Source: Nitrospinota bacterium (GTDB lineage Bacteria; Nitrospinota; Nitrospinia; Nitrospinales; VA-1). From it: 48,207 bases of DNA. Position numbers and translations under genes: made by a program. Positions within the stretch are counted from its first letter, which is position 1; every line of letters begins with the position of its first letter. The notes below the pieces were generated by a model. The model had not been told where the DNA came from, made no database searches, and worked only from the letters and a program-made list of their open reading frames with translations. Positions 41,454 through 48,207 of the stretch are shown here, piece after piece. The stretch spans positions 1-48,207 of the forward strand of contig JAQCGX010000028.1 in NCBI GenBank assembly GCA_027619975.1, in the 5' to 3' direction.

Positions 41454-41978
41454 TTAATGGGACTTTGTTTCCGAAGCGATTCTATCCATCAAGGCGAAGA
41501 AAACGCCGCTCAGAACAAATGCCATGTGAATAGTCACCTTCCACAGGAACATTTCGGTGTTGCCCTCGGTGGGTTCAGAAGGAATCTCAACAAAAGTTTT
41601 AAGGAGGTCGATGGCTGAAATGGCGACGATGGCTCCAATGACTTTCAACTTCAGTCCACCAAAATCAACTTTCCCCATCCAATCCGGCCGGTCCGCATGC
41701 TCGGCGACATCTATTTTTGAAACAAAAATCTCATAGCCTGAGAAGATAATCATCATCAGTAAAGATCCGACCAGGGCCATATCGATAAGGGTCAGAATAC
41801 CGATAATAATGTCACTTTCAGTAACGGATATGACGTGGAGCGATAAATGAAAAAGCTCCTGAACGAATTTTATCAGGAGTAGCAGGACGCTGACGATCAA
41901 CCCCAAAAAAAACGGGGCTAAAAGCCATCGGCTCCTAAAAATAATAACTTCTAATAAGTGTTCGACTTTACCGGACAT
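41454..41978 (-). CDS. UPF0114 (YqhA) family membrane protein
   Basis: 174-aa inner-membrane protein with four helices. HLLEVIIFRSRWLLAPFFLGL at the N-terminus, DMALVGSLLMMIIFSGYE in the centre and KLKVIGAIVAISAIDLLKTFVE identify UPF0114, a family without known function. It lies 30 bp after the small 65-aa gene on the same strand, probably in one transcript, and converges on the SurA-like gene. Confidence 0.9.
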   Translation of the reverse strand: MSGKVEHLLEVIIFRSRWLLAPFFLGLIVSVLLLLIKFVQELFHLSLHVISVTESDIIIGILTLIDMALVGSLLMMIIFSGYEIFVSKIDVAEHADRPDWMGKVDFGGLKLKVIGAIVAISAIDLLKTFVEIPSEPTEGNTEMFLWKVTIHMAFVLSGVFFALMDRIASETKSH

Positions 41979-42008
41979 CGGATGGGTCTTCTACAGGGAA
42001 GGAGGTCA

Positions 42009-42206
42009 TTATTTCTCGGTTTTCGTCTTTTCTTTTTTCTTGCCGGATTTTCCCTTATTGAGTTCATTGAGCTTTCGCTTCACGACTTTCCCTTTATCTT
42101 TATCAAAATCCATCTTCAAATAAACCGTATTAGGAAACAACTTGAAAACAACGCCGTCTTTTTTCTTGCCTGCAAAATCAACTTTAACCGTATCTCCAAC
42201 TTTCAT
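42009..42206 (-). CDS. Small basic protein with an SH3/KOW-like start
   Basis: 65 aa. The first half (MKVGDTVKVDFAGKKKDGVV) looks like a KOW or Tudor-type beta-barrel strand pattern; the second half is a lysine-rich tail (KGKSGKKKEKTKTEK) that could bind nucleic acid. GGAGGATTAAAG precedes the ATG. It lies 30 bp before the UPF0114 gene. No family is recognised beyond this. Confidence 0.65.
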   Translation of the reverse strand: MKVGDTVKVDFAGKKKDGVVFKLFPNTVYLKMDFDKDKGKVVKRKLNELNKGKSGKKKEKTKTEK

Positions 42207-42318
42207 GATCTTTAATCCTCCTGCACCTTTAAGGGTGAAAACTGAATATCCAGTAACGCATTGGGACTAAGGAGGGTAGAGGAAATCTTTTTGCGAGTCA
42301 ATTATTTCTTCAAATAAG

Positions 42319-42344
42319 ACCCACCGTTGGGTTCTTATAAACCC
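42319..42344 (+). promoter_or_regulatory. Two overlapping, mutually exclusive hairpins upstream of priA
   Basis: ACCCA (42319-42323) can pair with TGGGT (42328-42332), or GGGTT (42329-42333) can pair with AACCC (42340-42344). The stems share bases, so only one can form. They lie about 45 bp before the priA ATG. Attenuation is conceivable but not shown. Confidence 0.25.
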
Positions 42345-42388
42345 GGTTCTCTGGTAAACTTGCTTGCAAATAACTCTGATTTATCGAA

Positions 42389-44902
42389 ATGAACCTGACT
42401 TTGACAATCGAACCGCCCTCCCCGCCACCACCCTCCAGAGATCAAAAAATCTTTGCCCAGGTCGTATTGAATTTACCGCTACGGGAACCGTTCACCTATG
42501 CCGTTCCAGAGCCATTCATTCCCCTGCTTGAGCCGGGGATGCGCGTTTTTGTTCCTTTTGGCAGGCGCAAGCTCACAGGTTATGTGGTCTCCCTGTCCGA
42601 TCACTGCGACCCGGCACTCACTTTAAAAAATATTGAAGATGTCCTCGACACAGCTCCGGTTCTCTCTAAGGAAATTCTGTCTTTGACCCGGTGGATCGCG
42701 GACTATTATCAGTCTTCATGGGGGGAAGCTGTCAAGGCCGCCCTGCCAGCGGGATTGGAGGATGAAGGCCGGGAACTCCTGACGCTTTCTCCTGAGGGTG
42801 CGGAAGCCCTGGCCGCTGGAGAAATGAAAGACTCCCTGGAAATCATCCTGAAAACAGTTCAAGAACGAGGGCAGATCACGCCAAAACAAATCCAGCGACT
42901 TTTGCTGAAAAAATTCAGCGCTCATGCACTGGCCCGGTTGAAACAAAGCGGGTGGGTCCGATCGCAATTGCAAATCAAGCGGAGTACCGTCGGTTACCAG
43001 TACGAAAAGCTGGCACGGCTGGTCACACCGGCCCCGGATGGACAGGAGGTGGATAAACTTCTCGCTCGCAGTCCCAAACAAAAAGAGGTTTATGCCTTGC
43101 TCATTGAGGGAGAAAAAACCCTGAAACAACTGGCCGCGAAAATTCCGTCCTATGCCGCGCCTTTTAAAAAGCTTCAAGAAAAGGGACTGGTGGACGTGGT
43201 GCCGATCAAGACTCAACGCCAGGACGACTCTGACACCTCCGGTTCCAGTGGAGGAACAGAAGCCCCCTTGCCTCTCACCCAGGACCAAAAACGAGCCTAC
43301 GAGGAAATAAAGCGCTCGCTGGATGATTACGAGTATCAAACCTACCTGCTGCATGGTGTTACCGGCAGCGGAAAAACCGAGCTTTATATTCGTTGCATTC
43401 AAACGGCGCTGGATTTGAAAAAAACAGGAATCATGATGGTTCCTGAAATATCTCTGACCCCGCAAACGGTGTCGCGGTTTCACAAACGGTTTGGCAATAA
43501 TGTAGCGATTCTGCACAGCGGGCTGTCGCAAAGAGAGCGTTATCAGGAATGGAAAAAAATTCAGGAGGGCCGCGTGTCCATCGTGGTCGGGGCGCGTTCC
43601 TCCATCTTTGCGCCGCTCAAAAATCTTGGTGTCATCGTCATCGACGAAGAACACGATTCTTCCTACAAGCAGGATTCCAGCCCACGCTACCATGCCCGAG
43701 ACACGGCCATCGTCCGCGCCCGATCGGAAAAGGCGGTGGTGATTTTGGGCTCCGCGACCCCTTCCCTCGAATCTTTATCCAACACCGAGTCGGGAAAGTA
43801 CCGCTACCTGTCACTGGACAAACGAGTTCAGAACCGCCTGCTTCCTGTCGTGCAAATCATCGACATGCAAAAAGAAAAAGATGAAAGTAAAAATTTCACC
43901 ATTCTCTCAGGAAAACTCAAAACGGCAATCCGTCACCGGCTCGACCGGAAGGAGCAGGTGTTTCTGTTTCTCAACCGCCGCGGGACCGCCAACTACGTTT
44001 TCTGCAAGGAATGCGGATTTGTATTCGACTGCCATCATTGCAGCGTGACACTGACCTTTCATGGCAAGGAAAATCGGATCCGATGTCACTATTGCAATTA
44101 TACCGCCCGCGTCCCGACAACCTGCGCCGACTGCCAGGGGGAAGTGATCAAGTTCAGCGGATTCGGCACGCAACGGCTGGAGGATGAAATCCACCGCTTG
44201 TATCCTGAAGCTAAAATCCTCCGCCTCGACCGGGACACCGCCCGCGATCGATCCGCCTTCGAGTCCATGCATCGGGTAATGACGGCAGGAGAAATCGATA
44301 TCCTGATCGGAACGCAGATGATCACCAAAGGCCACGACTTCCCCAACGTCACCCTGGTGGGTGTAGTGCACGCCGACCTGTCGTTAAACATTCCCGATTT
44401 CCGCTCCGCCGAACGATCCTTTCAACTGCTCACCCAGGTGGCGGGCCGAGCCGGACGCGGCGAGGTTCCGGGGCAGGTGCTCATCCAAACCCATGAGCCT
44501 TCGCATTATGTGTTTGATTATGTGCAGACGCATGATTTTAATAACTTTTATAAAAAAGAAATCGTTTCCCGAAAGCAATTAAACTATCCTCCGTTCACAC
44601 GCATGGCGGCCCTGGAAATCGAAAGCGAATCAGAAACCAGAGGCGAAACGGCGGTGGAGAAAATAAAAACGATTTTGATGAGAATGATTGGGCGCAACGG
44701 CGATATAGAATTGCTTGGGCCTTCCTGCGCGGCCCTGTACCGGATCAAAAATAAATTCCGCTGGCACATTCTGCTGAGGGCAAAAAAATCCCAGACCCTG
44801 CAAACCCTCCTCAACCAGTTCAGGGACCGGCAGGAATTAAAATCACCTTTTATGAACAAGATCAAACTATCCATTGATGTGGACCCGGTCAATCTTTTAT
44901 AA
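42389..44902 (+). CDS. priA: Primosomal protein N', replication restart helicase PriA
   Basis: 3'-5' DEXH helicase that reloads the replisome at stalled forks. 837 aa, on the long side because of an N-terminal proline-rich stretch (EPPSPPPPSRD) and a linker. Visible are the 3'BD domain (about 30-130), Walker A GVTGSGKTELY near residue 325, DEEHDSSYKQ (motif II), the eight-cysteine zinc region (CKECGFVFDCHHC then CHYCNYTARVPTTCADC), and VAGRAGRG (motif VI). ATG at 42389 is the natural start. Confidence 0.96.
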   Translation: MNLTLTIEPPSPPPPSRDQKIFAQVVLNLPLREPFTYAVPEPFIPLLEPGMRVFVPFGRRKLTGYVVSLSDHCDPALTLKNIEDVLDTAPVLSKEILSLTRWIADYYQSSWGEAVKAALPAGLEDEGRELLTLSPEGAEALAAGEMKDSLEIILKTVQERGQITPKQIQRLLLKKFSAHALARLKQSGWVRSQLQIKRSTVGYQYEKLARLVTPAPDGQEVDKLLARSPKQKEVYALLIEGEKTLKQLAAKIPSYAAPFKKLQEKGLVDVVPIKTQRQDDSDTSGSSGGTEAPLPLTQDQKRAYEEIKRSLDDYEYQTYLLHGVTGSGKTELYIRCIQTALDLKKTGIMMVPEISLTPQTVSRFHKRFGNNVAILHSGLSQRERYQEWKKIQEGRVSIVVGARSSIFAPLKNLGVIVIDEEHDSSYKQDSSPRYHARDTAIVRARSEKAVVILGSATPSLESLSNTESGKYRYLSLDKRVQNRLLPVVQIIDMQKEKDESKNFTILSGKLKTAIRHRLDRKEQVFLFLNRRGTANYVFCKECGFVFDCHHCSVTLTFHGKENRIRCHYCNYTARVPTTCADCQGEVIKFSGFGTQRLEDEIHRLYPEAKILRLDRDTARDRSAFESMHRVMTAGEIDILIGTQMITKGHDFPNVTLVGVVHADLSLNIPDFRSAERSFQLLTQVAGRAGRGEVPGQVLIQTHEPSHYVFDYVQTHDFNNFYKKEIVSRKQLNYPPFTRMAALEIESESETRGETAVEKIKTILMRMIGRNGDIELLGPSCAALYRIKNKFRWHILLRAKKSQTLQTLLNQFRDRQELKSPFMNKIKLSIDVDPVNLL

Positions 44903-44938
44903 ACTTCTCATAGTTAAAACTTATTTAGAAAGCCGAAC

Positions 44939-45526
44939 ATGAAACTTTTTCGATCGCTGTATTACTGGGTCCTGCACCTGGCCGCCACCCCTTACGCCGT
45001 ACCGGCCTTGTTTGCCATTTCGTTCATCGAATCCTCGTTCTTCCCGATTCCCCCGGACGTTTTGCTCATCGCCATGACCGTTGCCGTTCCTGCGTTGTGG
45101 ATTCGATACGCAGCTTTATGCACCGGCGCTTCCGTGCTCGGCGGAATGTTTGGCTATCTCATCGGCTGGAAATTCATGGATGTCATCGGCTATAAAATTC
45201 TGGAGTTCTACCATTTGCAGGATAAATTTGAAAAAATTGGCGAACTGTATAAGCAATACGAAGCCTGGGCGGTAGCGGGCGCAGGGTTCACGCCGATCCC
45301 TTACAAACTTTTCACCTTGGCCGCCGGGGCGTTTAAAATCGATTTGCCGACCTTCGTTTTCGCATCGACCCTGGGACGGGGGGCGCGGTTTTTTGTGATC
45401 GGCTACCTCATCTATAAATTTGGACCCAAGGTCAAAGTGTTGATCGAAAAATATTTTGGCTGGTTCACCCTTTTCTTTTTCGTTTCATTGTTTCTTGGCT
45501 TTTACCTGTTAAAATTTGTTCTTTGA
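44939..45526 (+). CDS. YqaA/DedA (SNARE-associated) family membrane protein
   Basis: 195-aa inner-membrane protein with five or six helices. FIESSFFPIPPDVLLIAM (near residue 30) and the later TPIPYKLFTLAAGAFKI with TLGRGARFFVIGYLIYKFG are the family signatures. DedA relatives scramble phospholipids or carry polyprenyl phosphate and need the conserved Glu/Arg seen here (IESSFF and GRGARF). It starts 36 bp after priA and ends 18 bp before cutA, so cotranscription is likely. Confidence 0.92.
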   Translation: MKLFRSLYYWVLHLAATPYAVPALFAISFIESSFFPIPPDVLLIAMTVAVPALWIRYAALCTGASVLGGMFGYLIGWKFMDVIGYKILEFYHLQDKFEKIGELYKQYEAWAVAGAGFTPIPYKLFTLAAGAFKIDLPTFVFASTLGRGARFFVIGYLIYKFGPKVKVLIEKYFGWFTLFFFVSLFLGFYLLKFVL

Positions 45527-45544
45527 TGAGGGGAGCTTGTGCGC

Positions 45545-45871
45545 ATGGAACAACAACACATCATGGTTTTCGTCACTGCCGGGTCCGAAGAAGAAGCGGA
45601 CAAACTCAGCCGCGGACTGGTCGAGGCAAAACTGGCCTTCTGCGTGAACGCCCTGCCAGGAGTCAAATCCACTTACTGTTGGGAAGATAAACTCTGCGTC
45701 GATGAGGAAATTCAGCTCATCATCAAAACCCGGTCCGAAAAATTCGAAATGCTGGAAGCCTGGGTGCGCAAAAACCATAGTTACTCTGTCCCGGAAATCA
45801 TCGCCCTTCCCATCATCAAGGGATCGGAACCTTATCTGAAATGCATCGACGACTGGGTCTCAATAAAATGA
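45545..45871 (+). CDS. cutA: Divalent-cation tolerance protein CutA
   Basis: 108 aa from the ATG at 45545, with GAGGGGAG upstream; a GTG two codons earlier is in frame. Trimeric ferredoxin-like CutA1 fold: VEAKLAFCVNALPGVKSTYCWEDK, EIQLIIKT and HSYSVPEIIALPI are family signatures. Implicated in metal tolerance, though the mechanism is unsettled. Its stop overlaps the msrP start (ATGA), so the two are translationally coupled. Confidence 0.95.
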   Translation: MEQQHIMVFVTAGSEEEADKLSRGLVEAKLAFCVNALPGVKSTYCWEDKLCVDEEIQLIIKTRSEKFEMLEAWVRKNHSYSVPEIIALPIIKGSEPYLKCIDDWVSIK

Positions 45872-46833
45872 GCCACGTAAAATTTTCCAAAGGCTGGGAA
45901 ATTTCCGGCAATCTGGCAACACCGGAATCGGTCTACATGAACCGCCGAAAGTTTTTGCAAGGCGCCGCCCTGACCACGCTTGCCACCACGGCTCTGCTCA
46001 GCGGTTGCACATCGCGCCCACCGGACCCTGATGCCGAAATCGCTCTCAGCGAAATCGAAAAGAAAATTTATCCGGCGCAGCGCAATGAAAAATTCCAACT
46101 CGACCGCCCCTTGACATCGGAAAGAATCGCCGCGTCCTACAATAATTTTTACGAATTCACCAGCGTCAAGGAAGACGTCATCGTTCACGCGCAGGCTTTG
46201 GCTAAACGTCCGTGGGCCGTCGAAGTTTCCGGCCTCGTGCGCCACCCAAAAACTTTCGATGTCGATGACCTGTTAAAAAACCTGCCGATGGAAGAGAGGC
46301 TGTACCGCTTGCGTTGTGTCGAAGCCTGGGCGATGGCGGTTCCGTGGACGGGTTTCCCGTTGCAAGCGTTGCTCAGGCAGGTGGAGCCGTTATCCCAGGC
46401 CACGCACGTTAAGATGACCACGTTTTACAAACCGTTCGTAGCCCAGGGGCAGTTGGCCTTCTGGGAACCCTGGCCCTACATTGAAGCTCTGACCGTTCCC
46501 GAAGCCATGAACGACTTGACCTTCATGGCCACCGGCATCTACGGGCATCCCCTGCCGAAACAGCACGGCGCGCCCATTCGCCTGGTGGTGCCGTGGAAAT
46601 ACGGGTTCAAAAGCATCAAGTCGGTGGTCAAAATCGAGCTGGTGGATTACCGTCCCGCCACGTTCTGGAACACCTTGCAAGGGTTGGAATACGACTTCAC
46701 CGCCAACGTCAATCCCAAAATTCCGCATCCGCGCTGGCCGCAGTCCAGGGAGAAGATGATCGGCACCGAAGAAGTCCGCCCCACCCTGCCCTTCAACGGT
46801 TACGGCAAACACGTCGCGCACCTGTATACTTAA
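45868..46833 (+). CDS. msrP: Protein-methionine-sulfoxide reductase catalytic subunit MsrP, probable Tat lipoprotein
   Basis: 321-aa molybdopterin enzyme that repairs oxidised methionine in periplasmic proteins. The start at 45868 overlaps the cutA stop and gives the family N-terminus (TPESVYMNRRKFLQG). NRRKFLQG is a twin-arginine signal. The signal ends LLSGC, a good lipobox, so the protein may be lipidated; E. coli MsrP is soluble. The molybdenum-binding Cys is in YRLRCVEAW. KYGFKSIKSVVKIEL is typical of the C-terminal half. The haem partner MsrQ is not in the window. Confidence 0.94.
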   Translation: MSHVKFSKGWEISGNLATPESVYMNRRKFLQGAALTTLATTALLSGCTSRPPDPDAEIALSEIEKKIYPAQRNEKFQLDRPLTSERIAASYNNFYEFTSVKEDVIVHAQALAKRPWAVEVSGLVRHPKTFDVDDLLKNLPMEERLYRLRCVEAWAMAVPWTGFPLQALLRQVEPLSQATHVKMTTFYKPFVAQGQLAFWEPWPYIEALTVPEAMNDLTFMATGIYGHPLPKQHGAPIRLVVPWKYGFKSIKSVVKIELVDYRPATFWNTLQGLEYDFTANVNPKIPHPRWPQSREKMIGTEEVRPTLPFNGYGKHVAHLYT

Positions 46834-46937
46834 AGATCACCGGATCGGGGATAATGGCTTAAATTTTTGCTTTTCAAGAGCAACTCGCATACCATTATTT
46901 GTTCGAGCAACCACTCTATTTCAGGAGCCAATCGATC

Positions 46938-47405
46938 ATGGAAACAGCCACTTTCGGCGCAGGATGTTTCTGGGGCGTAGAACTAAATTTCAGCAATATC
47001 GACGGCGTCACAGCCACCTCTGTGGGTTATTGTGGCGGCACTGCACCCAACCCGACTTATGAGATGGTGTGCACCGGGCAATCAGGCCATGCGGAAGTCG
47101 TACAGTTGGAATTCGACGCATCCAAAGTAACCTATGAAACTCTTCTGGAAGCCTTTTGGAACCTGCACGACCCGACCACGCTCAATCGGCAGGGGCCGGA
47201 CACCGGCACGCAATACCGTTCGGCTATCTTTTTTCATAACTCGGCACAGGAAACTACCGCCAGAGAATCCAAAGAAAAACTTCAGCAGTCCGGCAAATTT
47301 TCGAGAGACATCGTCACCGAAATCGTCGCCGCGCCTCAGTATTACCGGGCGGAAGACTATCACCAAAAGTATCTGGAAAAACGCGGCATGAAAAACTGTC
47401 ACTGA
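46938..47405 (+). CDS. msrA: Peptide methionine sulfoxide reductase MsrA
   Basis: 155 aa from the ATG at 46938, with AGGAG upstream; the in-frame ATG at 46899 would add 13 residues before the family start. GCFWGVE (residues 8-14) is the catalytic motif. NPTYEMVCTGQSGHAEVVQ and GTQYRSAIF are conserved. The end, EKRGMKNCH, offers a resolving Cys. It repairs Met-S-sulfoxide in cytosolic proteins, complementing MsrP 105 bp upstream. The pairing suggests an oxidative-stress theme. Confidence 0.96.
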   Translation: METATFGAGCFWGVELNFSNIDGVTATSVGYCGGTAPNPTYEMVCTGQSGHAEVVQLEFDASKVTYETLLEAFWNLHDPTTLNRQGPDTGTQYRSAIFFHNSAQETTARESKEKLQQSGKFSRDIVTEIVAAPQYYRAEDYHQKYLEKRGMKNCH

Positions 47406-47429
47406 TTAAAATTTATAGGGCCACTTAAA

Positions 47430-48113
47430 ATGCAACGCGATTACGAAACTCTAAAAATCAAACCGGGCGCAACATTTGCAGAAGTCAAACGCGCCTATAA
47501 AAAACAGGCGATGGAGTGGCATCCCGACCGCTTTCCCGGCGACGATGAAGCCCAGCAGATAAAAGCCACCAAAAAGTTTCATCAGATCACCGAAGCCTAC
47601 ACGCGCATTGAGATCTGGCATAGCAAACGGGAACAAGGCCAATACGCCGACCAGCAGCCGGATTACTCGTCCTACGGTGGCGACCCGATGGGCGACGACG
47701 GTGGGTGGCGGGACGAAATCCGGCAGGACCTGCCGCAGTTCATCACCCGCACCTGGCGCAACGGCGACAAATACGAGGGCATGGGCATCAACCAAATGAT
47801 GCACGGAATGGGCATCTTCACCTTCGCCAACGGCAGTGTTTTCACCGGGCAGTTCCGGTCCGGCACGATGACTGGGCAAGGCAAATACAATTTTGCCAAC
47901 GGTGATGAATACACTGGCGGAATGATGGATAACCAGTTCCACGGGCAGGGGAAGATGACCTTCGCCAACGGCAGTAAATATATGGGCCATTTTGCCCAGG
48001 ACAAGTTTCACGGCGAGGGCGTGTTCGTCACCCCCGAGGGCAAAGTGCATGCCGGCCAGTGGGAATACGGCAACCTGATGACCGAACCCGAATCGCCTTT
48101 CGACAGGTATTGA
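47430..48113 (+). CDS. J-domain protein with C-terminal MORN repeats
   Basis: 227 aa. Residues 4-62 form a DnaJ domain with the Hsp70-activating HPD at 31-33 (EWHPDRFP). A linker (63-105, YADQQPDYSSYGGDPMG) leads to four MORN repeats of 23 residues (about 108-200) and a partial fifth; each has the pattern NGDKYEG or NGDEYTG with HGxG. The repeated TTCGCCAACGGCAG at 47823 and 47960 shows recent unit duplication. The HPD motif means it can recruit DnaK; MORN repeats often bind membranes or act as scaffolds. The 3' neighbour is a dispersed repeat. Confidence 0.88.
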   Translation: MQRDYETLKIKPGATFAEVKRAYKKQAMEWHPDRFPGDDEAQQIKATKKFHQITEAYTRIEIWHSKREQGQYADQQPDYSSYGGDPMGDDGGWRDEIRQDLPQFITRTWRNGDKYEGMGINQMMHGMGIFTFANGSVFTGQFRSGTMTGQGKYNFANGDEYTGGMMDNQFHGQGKMTFANGSKYMGHFAQDKFHGEGVFVTPEGKVHAGQWEYGNLMTEPESPFDRY

Positions 48114-48136
48114 ACTTTCAATGCACGAATAACTTC

Positions 48137-48153
48137 AGGGCATCTCTAAAAAT
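48137..48153 (+). repeat. 17-bp dispersed repeat, copy 4
   Basis: AGGGCATCTCTAAAAAT, identical to the left end of the 100-bp element at 39796 and the reverse complement of the copies at 3-19 and 141-157. It is probably the left end of another element that continues beyond the window. Confidence 0.75.
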
Positions 48154-48207
48154 TAGTTTATTACAGGAAATCGAACATTGTACAAGGATTTCTTATATCG
48201 GTGGCAC

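Noticed and set aside
42716-43693. 325-aa ORF antisense to priA
   Set aside because: It lies entirely within priA in the opposite strand and has no recognisable domain or ribosome site; it is a shadow of the priA frame.
1-48207. tRNA, rRNA, tmRNA, prophage or integrated plasmid
   Set aside because: No cloverleaf with a TTCGA-type arm, no rRNA core sequence, and no integrase, capsid, relaxase or replication-initiator gene was seen in any gap or frame.

Overview
The window is a contiguous stretch of a Gram-negative chromosome. A complete tolQ-tolR-tolA-tolB-pal set, a SurA-like foldase, Tat-exported MsrP, lipoprotein signals and periplasmic c-type cytochromes all point to a double membrane. 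A tandem set of exported monohaem cytochromes, a deoxyhypusine-synthase-like enzyme, EF-P with a non-lysine tip and many radical SAM enzymes fit a deep-branching marine lineage. A Nitrospinota-like (Nitrospina relative) bacterium is my best guess. That is inference, because no rRNA or other phylogenetic marker was compared. I see no rRNA, tRNA, CRISPR array, prophage or transposase gene.

Layout. 1-181 holds small dispersed repeats. 182-9818 is mostly housekeeping on the + strand: recJ, a ceramidase-like membrane protein, ychF, a D-2-hydroxyacid dehydrogenase (- strand), a B12-binding radical SAM protein, queE, mutY with a NUDIX domain, and a CDF metal transporter. 10835-21629 is an unbroken - strand run. 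Read in the direction of transcription it is tolQ, tolR, tolA, tolB, pal, a long exported coiled-coil protein in the position usually held by CpoB, radA, ispD, a 1-Cys-type peroxiredoxin, a deoxyhypusine-synthase-family enzyme and a cupin. A near-consensus promoter (TTGACA-17-TATATT) precedes tolQ and a 13-bp-stem terminator follows pal. 21630-22350 is non-coding: a 264-bp MITE-like element with perfect 19-bp inverted ends, carrying a nested palindromic repeat, followed by a hairpin-rich stretch. efp, a methyltransferase and ettA follow.

25540-29337 is the most distinctive accessory region. Four tandem exported monohaem cytochromes c lie beside a DUF1264 (oil-body-associated-protein-like) exported protein and a DUF1566 exported protein. 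Two of these genes look damaged or recoded: the last cytochrome is separated from its start and Shine-Dalgarno by a one-base slip in an A8 tract, and the DUF1264 gene has an in-frame amber codon followed by a coding-like 30-codon tail. 29503-31169 carries an exported methyltransferase and a BASS-family transporter behind a strong promoter. 31186-34454 (- strand) is a short surface-glycan block: flippase, NeuB-type synthase and methyltransferase.

34606-39771 holds a small protein, a SPASM radical SAM enzyme, a cytosolic parvulin, maf, and a translationally coupled trio (Cys-motif small protein, SUMF1-fold exported protein, UMF1-type MFS transporter). 39796-40211 is a decay zone: a 100-bp MITE-like element next to an internally deleted alpha-glucan phosphorylase remnant. 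40395-48113 returns to housekeeping and stress genes: SurA-like PPIase, UPF0114 protein, priA, a YqaA/DedA protein, cutA-msrP, msrA and a J-domain/MORN-repeat protein. A 17-bp repeat occurs at both ends of the window and also bounds the 39.8-kb element.

Functionally, envelope integrity (Tol-Pal, SurA-like), oxidative-damage repair (MutY, MsrA, MsrP, Bcp, RecJ, RadA) and periplasmic electron transfer dominate. The main leads are the cytochrome/DUF1264 cluster, the EF-P tip change with a deoxyhypusine-synthase homologue nearby, the nested repeat elements and a hairpin-rich RNA candidate.
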